From positions 1-22,313 of the forward strand of contig JNEM01013832.1 in the NCBI GenBank assembly GCA_000697335.1: a stretch of DNA of 22,313 nucleotides. Direction: 5' to 3'. The number at the start of each line of letters is the position of its first letter. Positions within the stretch are counted from its first letter, which is position 1. Below are positions 1 through 10,136 of this stretch, piece by piece. A model generated the notes under the pieces. It was not told the origin of the DNA. It was given only the letters and a program-made list of their open reading frames with translations, and searched no databases. Origin of the DNA: Conidiobolus incongruus B7586. Its lineage: Eukaryota; Entomophthoromycota; Entomophthoromycetes; Entomophthorales; Conidiobolaceae. The position numbers were made by a program, and so were the translations under genes.

Positions 1-516
1 GGCCCAGGTACCGAAGTTGATTTGGTTGTATTGGTTTTGTTGGATTTGAGCAAGGACTAACTTGGCGAGTTGAGCTAATTCCAAAACTTGCTTAGCATTG
101 TCGTGGACTTGTTGAGGGTTGTGGGTGTTCTTGGCTTCATTCAAGAGTTGACGGATTTGGTGCTTGATTTGAGCCAATTGGACTAAGCGTTGGACAGCTT
201 GTTCAACTTGTTGGCGTTGGACAGGGCTGTAGACTTGGGGAACTCCAGAAGCAAGAGTCTGTAATTTGAGTTGGACTAAGTGTTGGATGACAGCCTTGGT
301 CTGTTGCTTTTGTTGTTCAATAGCATAAATGAAGTGTTGGAGTTGGTGGGGGTTGGGGTTCTGGATTTGTTGAATGGCAACTTGTTCAACAGCGTTCAAG
401 GTCTGGAAAGCTTGAGAAATGACCTGCTGGCGGAGAGCTTGAACCTGAGGGTTGTAGGGGTAGGGTTGAGCACCGAAGGGAGTGACTTGACCGAGGATAG
501 GAGAAGAGAAGACCAT
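1..516 (-). CDS. Gln-rich repeat-family protein, copy 1 (partial, C-terminus outside window)
   Basis: The reading frame is open from ATG (516-514) to the left edge, giving 172 residues with no stop. The start is fixed by the AAAATGG context shared by all five copies and by the promoter 68 bp upstream. It opens with SSPILGQVTPF (Phe to Leu against the family motif), then Asn-Pro-capped Gln/Leu/Val-rich helical segments. It ends at the edge in the segment reading NFGTWA, so the Gly/Phe-rich tail is missing. No Cys is present and no Met after the initiator. It is a mosaic: the first ~45 codons and the last visible codons match copy 2, whereas the middle (about 355-120) matches copies 3-5. The family is unknown to me. 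High-confidence gene because the frame is conserved in five copies; function unassigned. Confidence 0.9.
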   Translation of the reverse strand, partial: MVFSSPILGQVTPFGAQPYPYNPQVQALRQQVISQAFQTLNAVEQVAIQQIQNPNPHQLQHFIYAIEQQKQQTKAVIQHLVQLKLQTLASGVPQVYSPVQRQQVEQAVQRLVQLAQIKHQIRQLLNEAKNTHNPQQVHDNAKQVLELAQLAKLVLAQIQQNQYNQINFGTWA

Positions 517-578
517 TTTGTTAAATAATACTAGATTTAATGTAGAGGCTGTTGAATGAACAGTAACCAAGAGTAGAA

Positions 579-621
579 TTTATATTCATGATGTTGGTGG
601 CTTTGAGTATAAACGTAATCA
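579..621 (-). promoter_or_regulatory. Composite promoter of copy 1: CRE-like site + CAAAGCCACC + TATA box
   Basis: On the minus strand, TGATTACGT (621-613) is followed after 7 bp by CAAAGCCACC (605-596), then an 11-bp gap and TATAAA (584-579), 68 bp before the ATG. The CRE-like half differs from the other copies by one base (TTACGT rather than TGACGT). The leader shares TTCAACAGCCTCTA and ATTTAACAAAATGG with copy 4. Confidence 0.8.
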
Positions 622-1342
622 CTCAATTTCATATTCTTTCACAATATTATTAGTCAATGTCCAAACTATTATCAAATTCTACTATCATAACAATATGTAT
701 CAATGTTAAAACTTTCAGGTTATTTTTTATTCGAAATATCATCCAACAATTTAACAGATATAATAATCATTAATTAATGATTAATTTTAATGTGTTCTCA
801 TTTATTAAAAAATTGTTTCATCAAATTCAATCAAATATAATTAATTATAGCTCTAGATATTGAAATCTAATTATCAGTATACATATATAATTCATTTATA
901 AAGAAAAAAATAATAGGTCTGGCTATTAATATTGTAGACTTGATAAATATAAACTATGATACTATTCAAAATCTAGAGTATATGAAAATTTGGTCTTCAA
1001 ACAGGTTATTACCTTAATTTGAATCATTTATATCATTTGAATTGAAAATGATTATATTGATTGTTATTTAATATATATACCATATTAAAATACCAATTGA
1101 GTACTAATTTTATATTTGATAAAATACAATTGTTTATTGGCTAATATATTGGGCAATACATGATACATATAGATATAAAATATATTTAAATACAGCGAGT
1201 ATAATAATATAATTTATATTAAAGATATTAAACTCATATTTATTAGTTAAAATCTATACATAAATTTGCTGATTTTGTGTTATAACTTTATATTCATATA
1301 ATGCTTCCATTTCATGTAATGTTATATCATTTTCATAATTTA

Positions 1343-1380
<38 letters not shown>

Positions 1381-2065
1381 AAAATAGCTAAAAATTTGTT
1401 TATGAAATAGATGCTCTTCATTAGTATATCCACCATATTCACCAGAAATGTAACCTTATGATTATCATTATTATATTTGCAGTTTAAAAAAATGCATTTT
1501 GGGAAAGAGATTTAATAATATTTTAACCTCGTATCGTATTATTAAGAGTGTAATATTAAAGATAATTTAAAATAGCATAAGTAAAAAGGTTAAGTAGTTA
1601 CTATTAATATAGAATTTTATTATTGAAAGTAAGTTATATATTATGGAAATTATATTATCTTTATTTAATATTAATTTATCAGCTTTTAACAAATAAATAT
1701 ATATTAAATATTATTTAAGGTCTAAGTTCAATATAGAACAAAAATTATACTATGATTATAGTTTACAATATTAATTAGGATAATTTGAAATTCATATAAA
1801 AACTTTGGAAATAATTGAAATTTAATATTATTGGAGAAATTGCCAAAACAAGTTAATATCAAATAAATATTTTGAATTACAAGCATAATACTTAAAAAAT
1901 TTTAAAAGTAGAATTTGAGAATAATTTTTTGATTAAATTTTATATATCAAATATTCTCAAAATATAAACTTTATTGATATTTTATATATTAAAATATTAT
2001 ATTGTTTGAAAAATTCAAAATTTGAAAAAAAATATTAATAATAAAATTATAAAATCAATATTCAA
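622..2065. other. A+T-rich spacer between copies 1 and 2
   Basis: No open frame with gene-like composition, no RNA gene and no shared block with other spacers was seen. The only distinct structure is an AT microsatellite at 1345-1377. A 62-codon minus-strand ORF spanning the microsatellite is judged to be chance. Confidence 0.7.
1345..1377. repeat. (AT)n microsatellite, about 33 bp
   Basis: An uninterrupted alternating AT tract, the longest in the window. Confidence 0.95.
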
Positions 2066-2071
2066 TTTATT
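2066..2071 (-). promoter_or_regulatory. Poly(A) signal AATAAA of copy 2
   Basis: AATAAA on the minus strand, about 20 nt after the TAA stop. Copies 3, 4 and 5 have AATAAA at a similar distance, and the first bases after the stop (TAAGYRATATTTA) are shared by copies 2, 3 and 5. In such A+T-rich DNA a single AATAAA is weak evidence; its recurrence in position is what supports it. Confidence 0.5.
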
Positions 2072-2091
2072 ACATTGAAATTAAATATTGC

Positions 2092-2799
2092 TTACAAAAG
2101 AGGAGTGACTTGTCCGAAGATGGGGGATTGGGGAGTATAGACGGTAGTCTGACCCAAGGGAGTGGGATTGCGGACAATGAGACCGTTGTATTGGTAGGCG
2201 TTTCCGTTAATACCGAAGAGACCTTGGTAACCATAGGTGTTGAAGTTGGCACCGAAGGGGTTAATACCGAAGAGTCCAGTGGTGGCCCAGGTACCGAAGT
2301 TGATTTGGTTGTATTGGTTTTGTTGGATTTGAGCAAGGACTAACTTGGCGAGTTGAGCTAATTCCAAAACTTGCTTAGCATTGTCGTGGACTTGTTGAGG
2401 GTTGTGGGTGTTCTTGGCTTCATTCAAGAGTTGACGGATTTGTTGCTTGATTTGAGCCAATTGAACTAAGCGTTGAACAGATTGTTCAACTTGTTGGCGT
2501 TGGACAGGGTTGTAGACATGAGTGAGACCTTGGGTGAGGGTCTGTAATTTGACTTGAACTAATTGTTGAATGGCAGCTTGAGTAAGTTGCTTTTGTTGTT
2601 CAATGGCATAGACGAAGTGTTGGACTTGGTGGGGGTGGGGGTTTTGGATTTGTTGAATGGCAACTTGTTCAACAGCGTTCAAGGTCTGGAAAGCTTGAGC
2701 AATGACTTGCTGGCGGAGAGCTTGAACCTGAGGGTTGTAGGGGTAGGGTTGAGCACCGAAGGGAGTGACTTGACCGAAGATAGGAGAAGAGAAGACCAT
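2092..2799 (-). CDS. Gln-rich repeat-family protein, copy 2 (divergent member)
   Basis: A complete 235-residue intronless frame, ATG 2799-2797, TAA 2094-2092. SPIFGQVTPF at residues 5-14 recurs as SPIFGQVTPL at 225-234. Four Gln/Leu/Val/Ala-rich segments begin at Asn-Pro near residues 22, 53, 97 and 133 and look helical and amphipathic. Residues ~167-235 are rich in Gly, Phe, Tyr and Asn. There is no Cys, no Met beyond the first, no signal peptide and no membrane segment. It differs from copies 3-5 by a GAQPYPY segment near residue 15, an own version of the 60-95 segment (TQAAIQQL, TQGLTHVY), and a longer tail with AYQYNGLIVRNPTPLGQ. G+C near 50% in ~82% A+T flanks, with C-ending codons favoured, suggests strong expression. 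No known family recognised; a structural or self-assembling role is only inference. Confidence 0.93.
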   Translation of the reverse strand: MVFSSPIFGQVTPFGAQPYPYNPQVQALRQQVIAQAFQTLNAVEQVAIQQIQNPHPHQVQHFVYAIEQQKQLTQAAIQQLVQVKLQTLTQGLTHVYNPVQRQQVEQSVQRLVQLAQIKQQIRQLLNEAKNTHNPQQVHDNAKQVLELAQLAKLVLAQIQQNQYNQINFGTWATTGLFGINPFGANFNTYGYQGLFGINGNAYQYNGLIVRNPTPLGQTTVYTPQSPIFGQVTPLL

Positions 2800-2861
2800 T
2801 TTAATAATTCAAATACAATTGACTATATCAATAATGAGTATTTCTTGGTAAAAAAATCGAA

Positions 2862-2904
2862 TTTATAATGACTATACTGGTGGCTTTGAATGAAAACGTC
2901 ATCA
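2862..2904 (-). promoter_or_regulatory. Composite promoter of copy 2
   Basis: Minus strand: TGATGACGT (2904-2896), 7 bp, CAAAGCCACC (2888-2879), 11-bp gap, TATAAA (2867-2862), then ATG 68 bp on. Spacing is identical to copy 1. TGACGT is the core recognised by ATF/CREB-type bZIP proteins in general; the factor here is unknown. Confidence 0.85.
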
Positions 2905-3880
2905 ATTCGAATATTCTTTACCAATCATTTTTTATCAATACCCTATTTAAAAATTTCGTAACCCATCATAAAAATGAATCCTATTAACCTTATTAAATAT
3001 TCTACTTCAATTCTAATTATGCTTCGAATAAATTTTAATTAATTTTAATTAATTTTATCATATAAAAGTTGATTCCTATTAATTCTTGATTAAAACGTCT
3101 GTTATTAATATTTTAAATTCAAATTATCATCTTTTAAGAATAAACTATTATCGGATAAAATTCAATTTAATGGATTTTAATATCCAATAGGATTTATTAT
3201 CGATATATAACCCTTGATATCCACACAATTTATCAAGAATTTAAAAATTCACAATTTTGAATCAAAATTGAAAATTTGAATTATCTAATAATAGTGAAAA
3301 AAATTAATTCATGATGATATTGATAATAATACTAGAGTGAACCCCAGTTCTATAATTTTGATTCCTATAGAAATTTTCTGATAATATTTAAATATTTTTA
3401 TTACATTGAATAATAAAATTATACCTACTTAAATATATGAATTTATAATTATTTTATTACAATAAATGATGATTGTAATTTTCACCTGAAATATTCAAAT
3501 AAAATATTGTTGATCATTGAATATAGATATCAAACTGAATATATATTCAATTCTTTATATAAAATCATAAATAATCTGATAAAATAGGTGATATTAATGA
3601 ATATTTAAAGATTGAAAAAGTTTCTAATCAATTGTAATATTATATAATTAAAATTCCAACAGAAATAATATTAAATAAAGTCCCAAATATTTATTGAAAT
3701 TAATTAAGAATAATACAAAAAGAACAAAAATTTCTATGCAATTTAATAATCTTCTGTTGTAATTTAATATTTTATAATTTTTCAGCTAATATTAAAATTA
3801 ATAATTTTTCATGTCAACTTGTATAGAAATAATATAAATAAAGTGAAAATATAGTTCAATTAATTACTATATATCAAATA

Positions 3881-3900
3881 ATATATATATATATATATAT
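3881..3900. repeat. (AT)n microsatellite, 20 bp
   Basis: An uninterrupted alternating AT tract. Confidence 0.9.
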
Positions 3901-5124
3901 CAAGTTTGAAATGATATCTAGGTATAAAATCATCATCCCAAACTTTAACTAAAGTAAAAATATTGAGATTCTATGTGAGTTATCATATAAAATTTATTCT
4001 AATATTCCATCTGTAATTGAGTTAATGGAATTTTGAATTTACATTTTCACTTAGTTTTTAAGATTATTCACCTTATGATCTATGTGAAATTGTTTTTTTT
4101 TTCTAAATATCATTTAACCATTAATTGAATATACACTCTGAGGACGAAATAGATTCAATAAGTCTTATACGATTATAGCTTTTCTAGTAGTTAAAGTTTA
4201 AAATATTAAATTAATTGGAATCTTTAAAATTCATCTATTATGATATTATGAGCAGAGAATATTTTGAAAAAGAAAACATATCTTTAATTAAATACACACA
4301 TAATGATAAAGTCAATCAATGCATAGAGCTATAGCCTTTTAATTCTCTAGTTTAGTTTAACAAACTCAATAAAATGTTAAATAATTAAGGTTCAAATATA
4401 TATTTTATATTTATCACAATTTGTCTCGATCATTCATATTATTCACATCAATTTCAAAAAATTAGTATATAATAAAAAATATTTTAAAAGCAGTATGAGT
4501 AATAGATATTAAAAGATATTTTGAGGCATTGCATCACCATTTTTGTTATCCCAAACACTATTCACTAGACATAAGAACATTCATCAAGCTAACTATTTCA
4601 ACATTACATTTATTCACTTTATTATAATTAATATATTTTAATAGAATTTCGAAAAATAAAAATGCAAAAATAGGTAATATTAAATTGCACAATTAATGGA
4701 GTAAGGGTTATAATAAATAACCATGATTGATCTAATCAAGTCATATGATACCTGAATAATTTTACATAATTTATCTTTGTTAGCTATAGTAATATATATT
4801 TTGACTCATTAAAAATAAAAAATAAAATAACAAAATTACTTTTAAGCATTTCAATAAATTTCTCTCTTGATTTTTGAATTTTAAAAATATATGATATAGT
4901 TTTTATTATTTAAATAAATATAAATAATTTTAATTATATTATTTGTGGAAATTTTATGGATTATATATTTAACCAAATTTAATAATTATTATTATTTAAT
5001 ATGTAATTTTTAAAATCCTTTAAAAATTTGTCATTTATAAATTGTAATTTATCCTTATATATAATATTAATTCATTTTAATTGTTGTAATTATTTAAAAT
5101 TTTATTTAGTGTTATTAAAATACC

Positions 5125-5125
<1 letters not shown>

Positions 5126-5155
<30 letters not shown>
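5126..5155. repeat. (TAA)n triplet microsatellite, about 30 bp
   Basis: About nine to ten tandem TAA units with clean boundaries. Confidence 0.9.
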
Positions 5156-6038
5156 TTTACAAGATAATGATGATTTTAGTACGAAATTGATTTTCAAGGA
5201 ATAATTTTATAAATTTCAAGATATTATTATTTGAAAGAGGTAAAAATTGTATTAATTATAATTGTGAGGAATATGGAATAAAGTATATTTAAAAGTTATA
5301 TCTAAATTATTCAAATGGATCCAATTTTTGATTTTATAATCTATATAAATTTCATTTAGTAAAATGTGAACTTATGTAATTTATAAAAGTTACAAAGAAA
5401 CGAATTACTATTATATAAGTATAATAATCTGAATTTTGGCAATAAACATATATAGTACTAAATATAGTAAAAGTAAAATAATTTATACTTCACTAATCTT
5501 AGGTCGAGTTACTCTCCTCTATTAAACCTAGTAAAAAATTATTGATTTTCAGGGTTGTATAATATAATAGAGTAACTGATATTGCATTAATTATATTTTT
5601 CACATCTTGATATTCAATAGGTTTTAAATTAACCTTAATTCTATTCAGAATTATCTGAAATTTGTGAAAAATTAAATTATATAAAATTACTATTAATTAA
5701 TAAAATTTGAGAAAATAAAAAAAATATAAGTATATTTCTCATATTATAAAATTCAAAACTCATGATTATGATATGGGTTTGAAAATAGTTTAATATTCAT
5801 AATATATATTTGTATCAATTAAAAAATATTAAAATTTTTGAATAATATCTATTTGTAATACAAATTGAATTATTGGTCTTACTAATTATTTGTGATTAAT
5901 ATGATGACCCATATTTTTATTGAAAGCTGTGGTGATACCTTAATCTATAAAATATATTTATATATAATATTTGCTTAATGATTCAACCATATGCTATCAA
6001 TTATTGATTTTAGTTAATTATCAAATCTATCGTTTTAA

Positions 6039-6070
6039 AATCCGGAAATTTCTCCCGAAATTAGCGGATT
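6039..6070. repeat. 32-bp imperfect palindrome with G+C-bearing arms
   Basis: Arms AATCCG and AATTTC pair with GAAATT and CGGATT around a TCCC loop, broken by a 2x2 mismatch (GA against AG): 12 base pairs in all. It is an island of G+C in a very A+T-rich spacer, about 0.9 kb upstream of the copy 3 promoter. It could be a dimeric protein-binding site or an RNA hairpin; no gene is attached to it. Confidence 0.6.
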
Positions 6071-6939
6071 GTGACTGCTTAATTTTTGTATTCTATCAAA
6101 TTATATTTATGAAATAAATGAAATCAGTTCATGCCTTTTTGACCTTTGACCAGTTATATTGATCTAAAATGAAAATAATATAAATTTGAAAAAATAAATG
6201 ATATATTTTTTTTGAAAATTTATATCGCATCAGATAGTTTGGTTTAGTTTTTTATTCAAAATATAATTTTCTTTTGTTTAATCTTATTAAATATTTGATT
6301 TTTCCAAAATGATTATTTATAATAAAAAATTCATTATTAAGAGTTTAAATGAACCAATCACAATGTAGAAAATGGATCCATAAACTTTGAAGCGAATTTG
6401 TGTAAATAAATCATAATATAAATTTTTAATTTTTATTGAATACCTTTTAAAACATTATATTTTCGATAATTAATTTATAATCCAAAGTTAATCAAAAATA
6501 TAATTAATTAAATTAGTTCAAATTAAATTTATCAAACTTTGAAAACTTTATAATCAACCATACAATGAGCAAAAAGGGATATATCTTATTAAATCAATGT
6601 AACCAATAAATAAACATTCATATTGAATAGAATAAGATCTTTATTTTGTTATCTTATGATTAATAAAATAAATTTTAATATCCCTGATATTAATATAATT
6701 GTGATCAGGAAATTGGAATGACCGAATGTTAAGAAATTAGCAATTATTTGATAGGTTGAATATTAAATCGCGTAATAAAGAATTGAGTTAATATAAATTT
6801 GATTAAATAATAGTAATTTAGAGGCTTTGAATAGAGGCTAAAATTTAAAAATTATATCAATTATTGCGAAATGTGCTAAATTTGAAATTGTTTAATGAAT
6901 GAAAACTTTGTGATTTAATATTGAAATTTGAAAGATATA

Positions 6940-6980
6940 TGATGACGTAGACTCAAAGCCACTTGAGTAGGTTGTATAAA
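6940..6980 (+). promoter_or_regulatory. Composite promoter of copy 3 (variant spacing)
   Basis: TGATGACGT (6940-6948), a 5-bp spacer, CAAAGCCACT (6954-6963, last base differs), an 11-bp gap, TATAAA (6975-6980), then ATG 73 bp after the TATA start. The spacer is 2 bp shorter than in copies 1, 2 and 5, yet the gap to the TATA box is kept. Confidence 0.85.
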
Positions 6981-7047
6981 AGCAATTTTTTATTTCAATA
7001 TCAAATATCAAATAACACTTGTTAGTTATTATTAAGCTAGTTTCAAA

Positions 7048-7860
7048 ATGGTCTTCTCTTCTCCCATCTTCGGTCAAGTTACCCCCTTCGCTGGTCAATA
7101 CCCCGTCAGCATCCTCCAGAACCCCCAAGTTCAGGCTCTTCGCCAACAAGTCATTGCTCAAGCTTTCCAGACCTTGAACGCTGTTGAACAAGTTGCCGTC
7201 CAACAAATCCAGAACCCCAACCCCCACCAACTCCAACACTTCATTTATGCTATTGAACAACAAAAGCAACAGACCAAGGCTGTCATCCAACACTTAGTCC
7301 AACTCAAATTACAGACCCTTGCTTCTGGAGTTCCCCAAACCTACAACCCTGTCCAACGCCAACAAGTTGAACAAGCTGCCGTCCAACAAATCCAGAACCC
7401 CAACCCCCACCAACTCCAACACTTCATTTATGCTATTGAACAACAAAAGCAACAGACCAAGGCTGTCATCCAACACTTAGTCCAACTCAAATTACAGACC
7501 CTTGCTTCTGGAGTTCCCCAAACCTACAACCCTGTCCAACGCCAACAAGTTGAACAAGCTGTCCAACGCTTAGTCCAATTGGCTCAAATCAAGCACCAAA
7601 TCCGTCAACTCTTGAATGAAGCCAAGAACACCCACAACCCTCAACAAGTCCACGACAATGCGAAGCAAGTTTTGGAATTAGCTCAACTCGCCAAGTTAGT
7701 CCTTGCTCAAATCCAACAAAACCAATACAACCAAATCAACTTTGGTGCCTGGACCCAAACTGGACTCTTCAACATTAACCCCTTCGGTGCCAACTCCAAC
7801 ACTTCATTTATGCTATTGAACAACAAAAGCAACAGACCAAGGCTGTCATCCAACACTTAG
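7048..7860 (+). CDS. Gln-rich repeat-family protein, copy 3 (internally duplicated, frame-disrupted)
   Basis: The frame starts at ATG 7048 (context CAAAATGG) and runs 270 codons. Residues 1-110 match copies 4 and 5. A 61-residue block (50-110) is then repeated exactly in frame (111-171), adding one extra Asn-Pro-capped helical unit. After about residue 249 the frame is thrown off by a 380-bp tandem duplication, which is not a multiple of three. The last ~21 residues are read from the wrong frame, and the product loses the Gly/Phe-rich tail and the C-terminal SPIFGQ motif. The promoter is intact, so it may be transcribed, but the product is probably abnormal. The two duplications could be real or an assembly fault; the single mismatch between the 380-bp copies slightly favours real. 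As elsewhere in the family, no Cys is present. Confidence 0.8.
   Translation: MVFSSPIFGQVTPFAGQYPVSILQNPQVQALRQQVIAQAFQTLNAVEQVAVQQIQNPNPHQLQHFIYAIEQQKQQTKAVIQHLVQLKLQTLASGVPQTYNPVQRQQVEQAAVQQIQNPNPHQLQHFIYAIEQQKQQTKAVIQHLVQLKLQTLASGVPQTYNPVQRQQVEQAVQRLVQLAQIKHQIRQLLNEAKNTHNPQQVHDNAKQVLELAQLAKLVLAQIQQNQYNQINFGAWTQTGLFNINPFGANSNTSFMLLNNKSNRPRLSSNT
7183..7548 (+). repeat. In-frame 183-bp tandem duplication inside copy 3
   Basis: Two adjacent 183-bp units (7183-7365, 7366-7548), each starting with GTTGAACAAG; a third GTTGAACAAG follows at 7549. The ten-base word occurs naturally at both ends of the segment in copies 4 and 5, so unequal exchange at this microhomology explains the gain of exactly 61 codons. 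Confidence 0.92.
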
Positions 7861-8170
7861 TCCAACTCAAATTACAGACCCTTGCTTCTGGAGTTCCCCA
7901 AACCTACAACCCTGTCCAACGCCAACAAGTTGAACAAGCTGTCCAACGCTTAGTCCAATTGGCTCAAATCAAGCACCAAATCCGTCAACTCTTGAATGAA
8001 GCCAAGAACACCCACAACCCTCAACAAGTCCACGACAATGCTAAGCAAGTTTTGGAATTAGCTCAACTCGCCAAGTTAGTCCTTGCTCAAATCCAACAAA
8101 ACCAATACAACCAAATCAACTTTGGTGCCTGGACCCAAACTGGACTCTTCAACATTAACCCCTTCGGTGC
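7411..8170 (+). repeat. Out-of-frame 380-bp tandem duplication inside copy 3
   Basis: Units 7411-7790 and 7791-8170 are identical apart from one base (G at 7662, T at 8042). The junction shows CAACT microhomology: CAACTCC at 7411 and 7791, CAACTTC at 8171. The length is not divisible by three, so the reading frame changes across the junction. Confidence 0.92.
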
Positions 8171-8303
8171 CAACTTCAACACCTATGGTTACCAAGGTCT
8201 CTTCGGTCAAGGCCTCAACACTTTGATCCAACCCACTGTCTACCCTCAAACCTCCGTCTATGGTCAATCTCCCATCTTCGGTCAATATACCCCTTTCTAC
8301 TAA
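7861..8303 (+). pseudogene. Displaced 3' part of copy 3
   Basis: The sequence from the second 380-bp unit to TAA (8301-8303) still encodes the family's last two helical segments, the Gly/Phe/Tyr-rich tail and a terminal SPIFGQYTPFY. It lies in a different frame from the ATG-led part and has no ATG or promoter of its own near its start. It has stayed clean of stops in its frame, so the duplication is recent. The tail reads GQGLNTL where copies 4 and 5 read GQNLNTL. Confidence 0.8.
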
Positions 8304-8322
8304 GTGATATTTACTTTTAACA

Positions 8323-8328
8323 AATAAA
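8323..8328 (+). promoter_or_regulatory. Poly(A) signal AATAAA of copy 3
   Basis: AATAAA lies about 20 nt after the ancestral stop, in the block AACAAATAAATTTAGT, which closely resembles AATAAATAAATTTAGT after copy 4. Confidence 0.5.
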
Positions 8329-10094
8329 TTTAGTTACTTTATAATATAATATTATTAATTTCTTGATTTTTGGATCTCTGGACTTTTTATTAAAGATTAT
8401 TTTTTTTTTGAATACCCCAAAAAGAAAAATTTTCCTCCTATTTATTTTCGTTATAAAAATTAATTCTATTTAACCTGATATGTATTATTTTTTTCTTGAT
8501 TATCTATAAAAATTGTTACTGTATATATCTTAATATAGTTCTAGTTAATAAATATGTTTAATTTTTCTAATTTAGCTATCTTGGAAACAATTAAAACAAT
8601 AATTTTATTTTTTTTATCATTCAAAAAAATATTAATATTTCATACAATATATTAAAAAATTAATTCATAATTTTTCAAATTAAATCATATATTTAAAACT
8701 AATGTACTTAGCAATATTTCCGTTTCATTTTATGCTCTACTAGTTTATATAATCCTTAATCATTCAATCTTGAAATATTTATCAAATATTTTTTTCAAAG
8801 TATCTATATTTAGAGCAATACGTTGTGTCATCAGTTATTAATTTTTTTTATTAATTATATAATTTAATAAAAATTTATTAGATTTTTTTATAATATCAAA
8901 ATTAAATCATATAATTTTACAAATATTAAAAATTATATATTAAATTATTATTATAAAATATAATAATATTTTAATAATTAAATATTAAAATTTATATTAG
9001 GTCATATTTTATCTATTAAATCTATTTTTTACTTTAATGTACAATTCATATATTTATATATTTTCGTGTCTGGAAGTTATATTTTATACCTCCTGAATTT
9101 CAACTGAAAAGTAAATATATTAATTGTAGAATTTTAGGTTAAAAATATGATGAATTAATGATTTAAATTATATAATTAGGCTGAATAACGTATTGATTGA
9201 TATCAAATTACTCTCATATACAAAAATAAATTAGTTTAAATTTTTAAATGTTTTAAATAAGTATCTATAATATAGCCCTCTATTAACATTAAATATTATT
9301 AATTTAAACTAATATATATTATATAAAAACTTAATATTTCAAATTTGCTAAAAAAAATAAAATTTAATTTTGACCGCCACTATACAATATAAATGATAGA
9401 CAACAGAGTACTAATAATTTTTATATTTAATTATCACATGAATTAAAAAATTATTATCAGTAAAACAATTTGAGTTATATTTAATATATTTTCAATTTAA
9501 AAGAATTAACTTTTTTAAACAAAATCCTTTGATTTTATTTGAAATAATATTACTTATTGAGTAATTATAAATTTAATTTTGTATTTAGATGAAAGATACT
9601 ATATTCAATACTATATATTGAATATTGATATATAGACAATTTGGTACATTAATAATTACATCAATCATTGTATATTAATTTATAATACAATTAAATCAAA
9701 ATTAATTAAATTTTTTCTTGAAATTATTAAATAATCATAAAAAATTTATTTGATTAATTATACTAAATTATATATTCTTAGTTCCAATCATAATAAAACA
9801 TTGTTATTACTTTATTATTTAACATTAACTAAAGTTTATTAGAATTATCTGTAATAATAGGAATTATTGATTATATGAAAATTAAATATTGAATTTAATG
9901 ACGTGATTACTTTTAAATAGTGATAAATGAATAATAGAATTAAGCTAAGCCATTAAAATTGGCGCTATTAATTGTTAATAATTTTAGATGATTATAAAAT
10001 ATTATTAAAATTCAAATTCTGATAACTCATATATTTTATCAAGTTGAACTGTTACCAATTAGTTTAAACAATATCAATTTTTAAATATTATATT
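8329..10094. other. A+T-rich spacer between copies 3 and 4
   Basis: No gene, RNA gene or repeat of note was seen. The first ~700 bp are especially T-rich with short T runs. Confidence 0.7.
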
Positions 10095-10136
10095 TGATGA
10101 CGTTTCAGTCAAAGCCACCAATCAAAACAATATAAA
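10095..10136 (+). promoter_or_regulatory. Composite promoter of copy 4
   Basis: TGATGACGT (10095-10103), a 6-bp spacer, CAAAGCCACC (10110-10119), an 11-bp gap, TATAAA (10131-10136), then ATG 69 bp after the TATA start. The leader holds TTCAACAGCCTCTATAG and ATTTAACAAAATGG, shared with copies 1 and 5. Confidence 0.87.

Larger units (their letters stand above)
2905..6939. other. A+T-rich divergent spacer between copies 2 and 3
   Basis: About 4 kb with no supportable gene and no additional promoter module. It holds AATTTTAATT repeated about 2.5 times in tandem (3031-3056), an AT tract (3881-3900), a TAA triplet array (5126-5155) and an imperfect palindrome (6039-6070). The outward-facing promoters of copies 2 and 3 lie at its two ends, too far apart to be one bidirectional promoter. 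Confidence 0.7.

Noticed and set aside
280-528. Open frames antisense to the family genes (Leu/Val/Gly-rich, also opposite copies 2, 3, 4 and 5)
   Set aside because: They are shadows: the regular CAA/AAC/GTC codon pattern of the real genes leaves the reverse strand free of stops. They have no promoter of their own.
1254-1442. 62-codon minus-strand frame
   Set aside because: It runs through the AT microsatellite, which produces its Tyr-Ile repeat.
4139-4156. CTGAGGACGAAATAG resembling a hammerhead ribozyme core
   Set aside because: The spacing and stems needed for a hammerhead are not present.
6037-6100. Possible U1-like snRNA 3' part (GACTGCTTAATTTTTG)
   Set aside because: No ATACTTACCTG-like 5' end or expected stem-loops were found upstream; only the Sm-like run resembles a snRNA.
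6140-6151. TGACCTTTGACC, a nuclear-receptor DR1-like word
   Set aside because: A perfect 12-mer is notable, but it is single, far from any promoter, and nothing shows the organism is an animal.
7959-8303. Separate 114-codon gene after copy 3
   Set aside because: It is the displaced 3' part of copy 3; its apparent start is a TTG inside a conserved helical segment and it has no promoter.
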